Assembly: GCF_003600645.1 (NCBI RefSeq)
Contig: NZ_CP032482.1
Span: 1,922,001 to 1,986,000 of the forward strand
Direction: 5' to 3'
Source of the DNA: Yersinia rochesterensis
Lineage (GTDB): Bacteria > Pseudomonadota > Gammaproteobacteria > Enterobacterales > Enterobacteriaceae
DNA: 64,000 nucleotides
A program made the translations under genes and the position numbers. Shown one piece after another: positions 1 through 6,958 of the stretch (position 1 is its first letter; every line of letters starts with the position of its first letter). The notes beneath the pieces are model-generated. The model was not told the origin of the DNA, ran no database searches, and saw only the letters and a program-made list of their open reading frames with translations.

Positions 1-237
1 GCACAAATAGTAGATGGTAATCTCAGCCATTTAATTACCTCGTTGGCGGGGCGTTATGGTCATATTCAGATTGCATCAGTACCAAATCGTCATGAACCAG
101 ATGAAGGTGAGATTAATTACGCTTACTTATTCGGGCTACTTGATGAGATTAACTATAATGGTTGGGTCGGTTGCGAGTATCATCCCCGTATGGGTACAGT
201 AGCAGGGTTAGATTGGATAAAACCCTACCAGTCATAA
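1..237 (+). CDS. hyi: Hydroxypyruvate isomerase, C-terminal fragment (cut by window edge)
   Basis: The reading frame is open from base 1 and ends at TAA 235-237, so only the last 78 residues are visible and the gene starts upstream of the window. The visible part contains GHIQIASVPNRHEPDEGEINY and GWVGCEYHPRM, which match the end of the xylose-isomerase-like TIM barrel of hydroxypyruvate isomerases (Hyi/OtnI family). The Glu and His of the CEYHP segment belong to the metal and substrate site. These enzymes interconvert hydroxypyruvate and tartronate semialdehyde, or act on related sugar acids. Internal TTG and ATG codons are not the true start. Assignment to Hyi rather than OtnI is from overall resemblance and is not certain. 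Confidence 0.75.
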   Translation, partial: AQIVDGNLSHLITSLAGRYGHIQIASVPNRHEPDEGEINYAYLFGLLDEINYNGWVGCEYHPRMGTVAGLDWIKPYQS

Positions 238-675
238 ATAGTTAATTGTTGGTCAGACTCGAGTGTCGAAATACACTGAATGGCGATATTCGCGGCTCTT
301 TATCGATAATAATTGACTAATATTTCAAATTAATGCCACTTGACATATTAATCTGCTGTTTTCAATTAGATAATCCCCGTTAAAAAACCACCTTCCTTAT
401 CTTTATTGTCATGATATTGCAATGGTTCTGATTTTTTTTCTCTCGATAAGTATAATCACATTATTCAAAACAACTGATATACAGCTTTCTTAAGCTAGGA
501 TATCTTATTGTGAGAATTTTATGATTTATTGATAAAGCTAAGGATCAATGAAGCAAAAAATCATTATTACTATTTCATATAAAATAAAACGTAGAGGTAT
601 TTCTGTCGCTTAAAATAAGCCATAAAGGTAAGAGAAAGGCAGAAAATAAACAGGCGGTAAACGGGAGATCACGAC
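238..675. other. Intergenic region upstream of glsA
   Basis: About 440 AT-rich bases without a convincing gene. It separates the hydroxypyruvate isomerase gene from glsA and presumably holds the glsA promoter. I recognise no operator in it, and no clear intrinsic terminator after the upstream gene. A purine-rich stretch precedes the glsA ATG. Confidence 0.5.
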
Positions 676-1683
676 ATGCCTACAGATGATAGTAAAAATG
701 GAATTATCGACTATGTATCAACCGGGCATCTACCGGACCCAGACACTGTAGTTAAATTAGTGCAAGAAGCTCACAAGCGGTTTGGTACTGATACTGATGG
801 TGTGGTTTCTGCGGTTTATCCCGCATTAGAACGCATTCCTCCCAATCTCTTTGGTGTATGCATGGTCGGCACTAACGGTAAAGTACATTCAGCCGGCGAT
901 GTCGATTATGAATTTACCATCATGAGTGTCTCCAAACCTTTTGTTTTTGCTTTGGTCTGTCAGGCCATTGGGGCGAAAGTTGCACGCGAAAAACTCGGCG
1001 TTAACAGTACAGGTATGGCATTTAACTCAGTGACTGCCATTGAGCGGGCACCCGATGGACGCACTAATCCAATGGTTAACTCTGGTGCTATCGCCACCAC
1101 CAGCCTGGTACCGGGCGCGACCAGTGATGAGCAGTGGAAATTCATTTATGACGGTTTATGCCGCTTTGCTGGCCGTGAACTGACCTTGAATGAAGAAGTG
1201 TATCAATCAGCGTGCGAAACCAATTTCCGCAACCGTGGCATTGCTAATGTGTTGGAAGGCTATGGCCGCCTGGGGTGTGATCCGCTCATCGCCACAGATT
1301 TATATACCCGCCAATGTTCACTCAATGTCAGTGCCCGAGATTTAGCTGTCATGGGCGCGACCCTGGCTGACGGGGGCGTCAACCCACTGACTCGCGAGCG
1401 GGTTGTAGATAATGATGTCTGCCATTACGCATTAGCGGTAATGGTAACCGCTGGGTTGTACGAAACATCTGGGGACTGGCTTTATGACATTGGCCTTCCT
1501 GGGAAAAGTGGTATTGGTGGCGGAATTGTGACGGTGTCACCTGGTAAAGGTGGCTTGGGGACTTTTGCACCGTTACTGGATGGCGCGGGTAACAGCATTA
1601 AAGGGCAACTGGCAGCCCGGTTCTTATCACGTAGTCTTGGGATGGACATGTTTGTTTCTGAGCCTTACACCGAAAAAAGTTGA
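676..1683 (+). CDS. glsA: Glutaminase (GlsA/YbaS type)
   Basis: Hydrolyses L-glutamine to glutamate and ammonia in the cytoplasm. The 335-residue product has the serine beta-lactamase-like fold markers of the family: the catalytic S84-V-S-K87 (SxxK) motif, NSGAIATTS, YTRQCS and GKSGIGGG near the C-terminus. The NAG/NSGAIATTSL and YTRQCS segments look closer to E. coli YbaS (GlsA) than to YneH (GlsB). It is somewhat longer than the usual ~310 residues, with extra residues at both ends. The next gene on the same strand, 109 bases on, is an MFS carrier. In E. coli ybaS likewise sits beside a transporter gene (ybaT) and contributes to glutamine-dependent acid resistance. A similar role here is only inference. 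Confidence 0.9.
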   Translation: MPTDDSKNGIIDYVSTGHLPDPDTVVKLVQEAHKRFGTDTDGVVSAVYPALERIPPNLFGVCMVGTNGKVHSAGDVDYEFTIMSVSKPFVFALVCQAIGAKVAREKLGVNSTGMAFNSVTAIERAPDGRTNPMVNSGAIATTSLVPGATSDEQWKFIYDGLCRFAGRELTLNEEVYQSACETNFRNRGIANVLEGYGRLGCDPLIATDLYTRQCSLNVSARDLAVMGATLADGGVNPLTRERVVDNDVCHYALAVMVTAGLYETSGDWLYDIGLPGKSGIGGGIVTVSPGKGGLGTFAPLLDGAGNSIKGQLAARFLSRSLGMDMFVSEPYTEKS

Positions 1684-1792
1684 GCCGTGAGAGTCAGGTA
1701 TAGCCCAAAAACCGGTTAATTTAATGTGAAAGTGTTTTGTGAAACCGGATTTAGCTTAAAAAATATTGTTTTTCAAAAGGATAGAAATATTT

Positions 1793-3433
1793 ATGGCGAG
1801 TCAATCAACTCACCGCGCAGGCGCGGAAGTTAAGGAATCTTGGGTGCCGATGATAACCATCGCATTAGCCCAAATTCTGATGTCATTTAACGTAGCCTCC
1901 CTGCCGGTAGCGTTGGGTGGGATGGTAAAAAGCTTTAATGTGCCACCGACGACGATTGCAACCGCAATCGTGATGTACTCACTGTCTGTTGCCGGTTTCG
2001 TTATGTTGGGTGCCAAACTCAACCAGCGCTTCGGGCCATTGATCGTATTCCGCAGCACGGTATTGTTATTTGGTATGGCGCAGGTCATGATGACATTCAG
2101 CCCGAATGTAACCGTGATGATTAGCGCCCAGGCATTAAGTGGCCTGGCAGGTGCAGCGTTGGTGCCCGCTTTGGTGGCTTTGATTGCTGAAAACTATCGT
2201 GGTACGCAACAGGCTACGGCACTAGGTGCTTTAGGTTCTGCTCGTGCGGGTGCCGGTGTAGCGGCATTCATGATCGGCGGCGTTCTGGGAACCTATATTG
2301 GCTGGCGTCCGGCGTTCGGTATTTTGATTGTGTTATCTGCAATCATCTTTGTGTTGAGTTTCCGTTTGAAATCAGACCAAGGTCGCCCGGAAGTGGGCAT
2401 CGATATATTCGGTGTGATTCTGGCGGCATCGGCGATTATTTTGCTGTCGTTTGGTTTTAACAACCTGAACCGCTGGGGCTTTGGCCTGGTTCGTGATGGT
2501 GCGCCATTTGATTTGCTGGGCTTCTCACCGGCACCCTTTATGATTGTGCTGGGTATTGTCCTGGGTCAAGCATTTGTGGTCTGGACCCGCCGCCGCCAGG
2601 AACAAGGGGAAACTCCTTTGCTGGCACTGGAAGTGCTTAGCTCACCGACGGAGAAAGCGGCGGTATTCGCTATGTTCGCCGTGGTGGCGCTGGAAGCTAT
2701 GCTGAACTTCTCGGTTCCGTTGTATATTCAGATAGTGCAGGGCAGTACGCCGATGGCAACCGCCATTGCCATGATGCCATTTAACTTGTCAGTGTTCTTC
2801 TCCGCGATGTTGATTGTTCGTTTCTACAAAAAATTGACACCACGCAAAATCGGCCGTTATGGTTTCATCACCTGTACTATTGCTCTGTTATGGCTGGCAT
2901 TTGTGGTGCGCAATAATTGGAGTGAGTTCGCTGTACTGTTTGGTTTGGTGGTGTTTGGCCTTGCTCAAGGTGCTTTGGTAACTTTACTGTTCAACGTATT
3001 GGTCAGTGCTTCACCGAAAGAACTGGCGGGCGATGTCGGTTCACTGCGTGGCACCACTAACAACTTGGCAAACGCCATTGGTACCGCAGTAGCGGGTGCC
3101 TTGTTGGTCGGTTTGCTCAGTGCCAACGTGATGCGCGGTGTGGCTGAAACCCCGATCCTGACACCAGAAATTCAGGCGCAAGTGAATATGGACAGCATCA
3201 ACTTCGTCAGCAATGACCGCCTGCAAGGCGTGTTAGCGCAAACCACTGCAACACCTGAACAGATCGCTGAAGCTGTGCGAGTCAATGAAGAAGCTCGTCT
3301 TCGTTCGCTGAAGTTTGGCTTATTGATTATGGCGTTGTTATCACTGTTGGCTATCTTCCCTGCGGGTCGCTTACCTAATTATCTGCCAGGAGAATTACCT
3401 GCGGACAATCTGGCTAAAAAAGACGCTAAATAA
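1793..3433 (+). CDS. MFS transporter, DHA2-like (14-helix type)
   Basis: An inner-membrane carrier of 546 residues. Hydrophobic segments run through the whole protein. An N-terminal RFG loop (KLNQRFGPL) and a central loop with charged residues resemble drug:H+ antiporter family 2 members. A longer frame opens at TTG 1766, but ATG 1793 is chosen because AAAGGA lies about 12 bases upstream and the protein then starts MASQSTHR, before the first membrane helix. It follows glsA on the same strand and may be cotranscribed with it. The substrate cannot be read from the sequence. Export of a glutamine-derived product or an unrelated toxic compound are both possible. Confidence 0.8.
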   Translation: MASQSTHRAGAEVKESWVPMITIALAQILMSFNVASLPVALGGMVKSFNVPPTTIATAIVMYSLSVAGFVMLGAKLNQRFGPLIVFRSTVLLFGMAQVMMTFSPNVTVMISAQALSGLAGAALVPALVALIAENYRGTQQATALGALGSARAGAGVAAFMIGGVLGTYIGWRPAFGILIVLSAIIFVLSFRLKSDQGRPEVGIDIFGVILAASAIILLSFGFNNLNRWGFGLVRDGAPFDLLGFSPAPFMIVLGIVLGQAFVVWTRRRQEQGETPLLALEVLSSPTEKAAVFAMFAVVALEAMLNFSVPLYIQIVQGSTPMATAIAMMPFNLSVFFSAMLIVRFYKKLTPRKIGRYGFITCTIALLWLAFVVRNNWSEFAVLFGLVVFGLAQGALVTLLFNVLVSASPKELAGDVGSLRGTTNNLANAIGTAVAGALLVGLLSANVMRGVAETPILTPEIQAQVNMDSINFVSNDRLQGVLAQTTATPEQIAEAVRVNEEARLRSLKFGLLIMALLSLLAIFPAGRLPNYLPGELPADNLAKKDAK

Positions 3434-3485
3434 GGGTTGATAAAGTAAAATAGCAGGCAGTAAAAAAGACTGCCTGTCTGCTGTG

Positions 3486-3526
3486 AACTGACAGTGTGTT
3501 GTGAATACAGCCGCTGTCAGTTTTTT
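3486..3526 (+). terminator. Rho-independent terminator after the MFS gene
   Basis: AACTGACAG (3486-3494) pairs with CTGTCAGTT (3514-3522) across a 19-base loop, followed by a T-run to 3526. It sits between two convergent genes and ends the glsA-MFS transcript. Confidence 0.75.
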
Positions 3527-3549
3527 ATTAGCCTTATCCAAAATGCTCA

Positions 3550-5916
3550 CTAGACAGCATCACTTTCCGATGGCTGTATCGTCAGCGTTTTTTGTGCTGG
3601 CCCCGGTTCTAAGGGCAAAGACAATCCATGAACCCAATATTCATGACCTGCCAGAAACCACGGGCTAGTGGGGTGCCCACTTTGGCCGCCAGGCAGGGTT
3701 AATGTTCCTTTTGATGCATCACCCGGATAGGCAACAAGGCGACATGAAGCACCAAAATCAGGGCGGCAAACATGGGGCAGATTGTGATCGCCAGAAAGTT
3801 CATCATCAGGCGCGGCCAGAAACAACCTTAATGCGGGGATGTTTTTGGCGAATGGGTGCATGATAGCGGCCTTATTTGCTTTCCCCCAAGTCGCTGCAAA
3901 TAATTGACCTTCTTGAGCCACCAGCGCGGCTAACACGGTATCCAGTTGGCTAACAATAAAGTCATCCCAACCAGTAAACCCATGAGGCACCCATTTTGTA
4001 TGCTGTGCTGAATGAATTAAGGCCATGACGGTTTCGTCCCACCGAGTATTGGCCGTCAAATAATTTGCCGATGGCCACTGTGCTTCTAACTGGTTATCTA
4101 ACTTACCGAATAGATTTTTATAAATCATATCCCGCCACACAGATAGGATACGATATCCGACAGAGGAGATATCTGCGCTCCCCTCCCATTGATATATTAA
4201 ATCAAGAGCCTGACGACGGAGTGGCTGATTAATTAGAAAATTATCCGTTATTAATGGCACGAGAACTTTCCGCCAGGCAATAAATAGATTGGCGGTATTA
4301 TCTAACTGTATTGCTCGCATATCATCAGCGTTTAGCTTGGTTTCTTCAATAAGACGCTGCTTAATTTCCCATGCTCGCACACCAATATCGGTACCGCCAT
4401 CACCAATATTGTCATAGTCTGAACTGAAGCTTTGGCGGTTGTTGGCATTCCACAAAAGCCCTGATGGGGGATTAATAATTCGAGGGTGTTGTGCGGCGGG
4501 CAGAGCATCATCTTTCCATTGGTTATTTTCATCAACGGGAAATGTATTGACGTCACCTTTTATATTACGGTCAGGTAATGTTCCGACCAGTGCCCAGCCA
4601 ATATTACCATTCTTATCAGCAACAAACATATTTAGCGCGGGCATACCAGAGTTTGTCGCGATATCAATGGCCTGAGAAGCCGTAAAGGCTTGGTTAATCG
4701 TTAGAAAGTGTAGATCAATAGCATTGGGTAATTGCATTGCCCATCGCATTGCCATATTACCTTGTGCGGTTGATATCACCGGGCCATAAGGGCTAACGTG
4801 GATATCAATTTTAATATCCTTACCTCGTTTAACTTTAATACATTCTGTTTTTACCGGCCAGTGTGACAAAGGTTCGGGCGTTTTTACCCAATCCAGCGTA
4901 TCTGCATAGGAATGTGTAAAGCCCCAAGATATATGCTCATTGCAGCCAATGATAATGACCGGTACACCCGGTAATGTCAGGCCAGATAATGCGAATGTTT
5001 CCTTTTTATCCTGTGACGAATAGTTTAGTGATGCACGATACCAGGTATTCGGTAACATCAGCGACAGGTGCATATCATTTGCCAGTATTGCTTGCCCGTT
5101 TTTACTGTGTTTGGCATCAACCGCAAAACTATTACTCCCATAAAATGGGGCTTGGGAGGGTAGTGTTCGCACATTTTCATGGCCCTCTCCCCACCAATCT
5201 GGTGGTGTTTCTGCAATCGGAGGCGATGGGGGGACTTGCCCAGAAAGAGGTGTATCCCAAGAGGAGCTATCAGGTAGTAGAAACGTTTTCTGGGCTAGAT
5301 TGGTATGCGTATCAATCCACCCTCGGGCATAAACTCGGCCCATTTGTTTCTGTTGCAGTTCCAAAGACAACGCATAAAGGACTAATAAAGAATCTTCCTC
5401 TTTCCATTGGGTGGCTTCAGTCATTAAAACAACATATTCAAATGAAACTATTATTTTAGACTTTAAGCCGTCATTAACACCTTGGGTATATTTCGCTAAT
5501 ATATTTTTCTCCTCTATTGGCAAGCCTGTTAGTGTGTTTATTGCCTGTGAGCGTAATAACCAACGGCGATTTTGGATGTCGATTTCAATGACTTCTTTTT
5601 CATCGCCTAATAGTTCGGCTAGTTCACCGGCTGCAAGGCGCCGTAATAAATCCATCTGGAAAAAACGCTCTTGTGCATGGATATAGCCCAGGCTGTAGCT
5701 GACATCCTCTATATTATCCCCAGTAATACTCGGGATGCCTAATTTATCCCATTCGATAGACACCGGTTTAGATAATATGGATGATGTGATGCTTCCTTCT
5801 GTTGTCGGCAAGCTGTGAAGGAAAACCTCATTCTCCTCAATTGAACACGAAGATGTTTTTAATTTAGCAAAAAAGTCATTATCAATAATTAATGAGTCAA
5901 TAAGTTTATTTAGCAT
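3550..5916 (-). CDS. Penicillin acylase family (S45) Ntn-hydrolase
   Basis: A 788-residue amidohydrolase of the penicillin acylase/AHL acylase family. These enzymes are made as precursors and self-cleave to expose an N-terminal Ser. The A-domain motifs are visible (VSYSLGYIHAQERFFQMDLLRR, residues about 72-93), and the predicted processing point is G260/S261 in FYGSNSFAV, giving a ~528-residue beta chain. The C-terminal GGQSGHPTSPW motif is also typical. Unusually, the N-terminus (MLNKLIDSLIIDNDFF) is not a signal peptide, whereas most relatives are periplasmic. No Shine-Dalgarno is obvious before ATG 5916. The substrate (beta-lactam, acyl-homoserine lactone or other amide) cannot be told. 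It stands alone, convergent with the MFS gene. Confidence 0.85.
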   Translation of the reverse strand: MLNKLIDSLIIDNDFFAKLKTSSCSIEENEVFLHSLPTTEGSITSSILSKPVSIEWDKLGIPSITGDNIEDVSYSLGYIHAQERFFQMDLLRRLAAGELAELLGDEKEVIEIDIQNRRWLLRSQAINTLTGLPIEEKNILAKYTQGVNDGLKSKIIVSFEYVVLMTEATQWKEEDSLLVLYALSLELQQKQMGRVYARGWIDTHTNLAQKTFLLPDSSSWDTPLSGQVPPSPPIAETPPDWWGEGHENVRTLPSQAPFYGSNSFAVDAKHSKNGQAILANDMHLSLMLPNTWYRASLNYSSQDKKETFALSGLTLPGVPVIIIGCNEHISWGFTHSYADTLDWVKTPEPLSHWPVKTECIKVKRGKDIKIDIHVSPYGPVISTAQGNMAMRWAMQLPNAIDLHFLTINQAFTASQAIDIATNSGMPALNMFVADKNGNIGWALVGTLPDRNIKGDVNTFPVDENNQWKDDALPAAQHPRIINPPSGLLWNANNRQSFSSDYDNIGDGGTDIGVRAWEIKQRLIEETKLNADDMRAIQLDNTANLFIAWRKVLVPLITDNFLINQPLRRQALDLIYQWEGSADISSVGYRILSVWRDMIYKNLFGKLDNQLEAQWPSANYLTANTRWDETVMALIHSAQHTKWVPHGFTGWDDFIVSQLDTVLAALVAQEGQLFAATWGKANKAAIMHPFAKNIPALRLFLAAPDDELSGDHNLPHVCRPDFGASCRLVAYPGDASKGTLTLPGGQSGHPTSPWFLAGHEYWVHGLSLPLEPGPAQKTLTIQPSESDAV

Positions 5917-6256
5917 ATTTAAAAGATAAATTCTAGGTGATTATTTTAAATGGTCATAAAAGTAAAATAATACCCTTTCATTATCGCCTCCATCCGTTAC
6001 AGGCTTATTTTGGTCAATTCCATGGTCAGTATTCATAGCTATTATTGAATACTGGGTGAGTAAGTCTCATTGATAACTATCTTTACTGTGTAAAAATAAA
6101 GCAATTTATTGTGGCAGATTTTGTTCTATTGTCGTTAATCAAAAAGAAAATAAAATATATAAAAGGAGAAACAAGAATACTGATACGCGAGACGCAACAC
6201 GGTGAGCAAGGCAGCTTGAGGGGGGAAGGCGCTTACGCGCCAAGTCTGCTGGGAAC
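5917..6256. other. Intergenic region with a GC-rich segment
   Basis: Between two minus-strand genes. The part up to about 6180 is strongly AT-rich. From about 6187 to 6256 base composition changes to GC-rich and includes the small hairpin GGCGC-ttac-GCGCC (6228-6241). An open frame of 63 codons at 6111-6302 overlaps the end of the next gene and has no recognisable product, so it is not called. Confidence 0.4.
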
Positions 6257-6784
6257 TTATTGTACCGAGATGAGTATCGTGATTGAAGGAAACTGCAAAT
6301 GATGCATAAATTCGCGTAAAATCAGCAAACGTGCGGCAAATTCATTATCTGCGGGTATCCCCTCAGAGGCTGCCGGTCTGCCCATCATAACCGCAGCCAG
6401 CCGGTCAAACATCCGCTCAACAGACTCTAGGGACATCACTATTTCTGCTTGCATGGGTAAACCCGCAAGTTGTGCAATTTCGACCATATAATGGTCGGTA
6501 GTAATCAATCGTGAGGTTTTATTTACAGCAGAACTGATTCTAATGACTTCATCTTCAACCACCATAATGGCGGTTTCCATCTCATCTGCCGTGGGGGGAT
6601 TATGTTTGAAATAGTTCAACGCAACATGATTCGAGCCAACAGTAAGAAGCTGTTCAGAGAAAATCATGTCAGAATCATCGATGATCACCGTTGTCGATTG
6701 ATGACCAATAGTTAGCAGCGTTATTAAACAATTGCCACCGATAGTGGCGCGAATATGTTCATATTCCGTTTGAATGTTATTCAT
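6257..6784 (-). CDS. Hypothetical protein, divergent from the ferrous iron locus
   Basis: A soluble 175-residue protein that I do not recognise. The frame is open to TTG 6853, but ATG 6784 (MNNIQTEYEHIRATIGG) is preferred because AAGGCGG lies about 9 bases upstream. It begins with a beta-strand-rich part (NCLITLLTIGHQSTTVIIDD) that vaguely recalls the first strands of actin/Hsp70-fold proteins, followed by a mostly helical part (MVVEDEVIRISSAV, EIVMSLESVERMFDRLAAVMM). No signal peptide, no membrane segment, one cysteine. Its 5' end faces fetM, so the FNR and Fur sites between the two genes could regulate it as well. Whether it takes part in iron metabolism is unknown. Confidence 0.6.
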   Translation of the reverse strand: MNNIQTEYEHIRATIGGNCLITLLTIGHQSTTVIIDDSDMIFSEQLLTVGSNHVALNYFKHNPPTADEMETAIMVVEDEVIRISSAVNKTSRLITTDHYMVEIAQLAGLPMQAEIVMSLESVERMFDRLAAVMMGRPAASEGIPADNEFAARLLILREFMHHLQFPSITILISVQ

Positions 6785-6876
6785 CACTAAACCGCCTTGT
6801 TCATTGCCATTACTCTTTCTTATCTTGCGGGATACGCCGCATTTATTAAACAAAAATTCAAAAGACTAAATATTTT

Positions 6877-6890
6877 TTGATACGGATCAA
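6877..6890. promoter_or_regulatory. FNR box upstream of fetM
   Basis: TTGATACGGATCAA is a perfect match to the FNR consensus TTGAT-N4-ATCAA. It lies about 70 bases before the fetM start and about 93 bases before the divergent gene, a position compatible with activation of fetM under low oxygen. Confidence 0.75.
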
Positions 6891-6917
6891 GACACATTTC
6901 TGTTGTTTAGTGTTAAT

Positions 6918-6936
6918 GTTAATAAATCTCATTATC
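6918..6936. promoter_or_regulatory. Fur box upstream of fetM
   Basis: GTTAATAAATCTCATTATC matches the 19-base Fur consensus at 14 positions, including the whole CATTATC half. It ends 22 bases before the fetM ATG, where bound Fe-Fur would block transcription. Confidence 0.75.
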
Positions 6937-6958
6937 AACCTCATGTGCGTCACTCATT

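Noticed and set aside
4974..5459. 161-codon plus-strand frame
   Set aside because: Antisense shadow of the penicillin acylase gene, which has full family motifs.
6111..6302. 63-codon open frame on the plus strand
   Set aside because: It overlaps the 3' end of the better supported minus-strand gene, starts in an AT-rich spacer without a clear family match, and half of it lies in the odd GC-rich segment.
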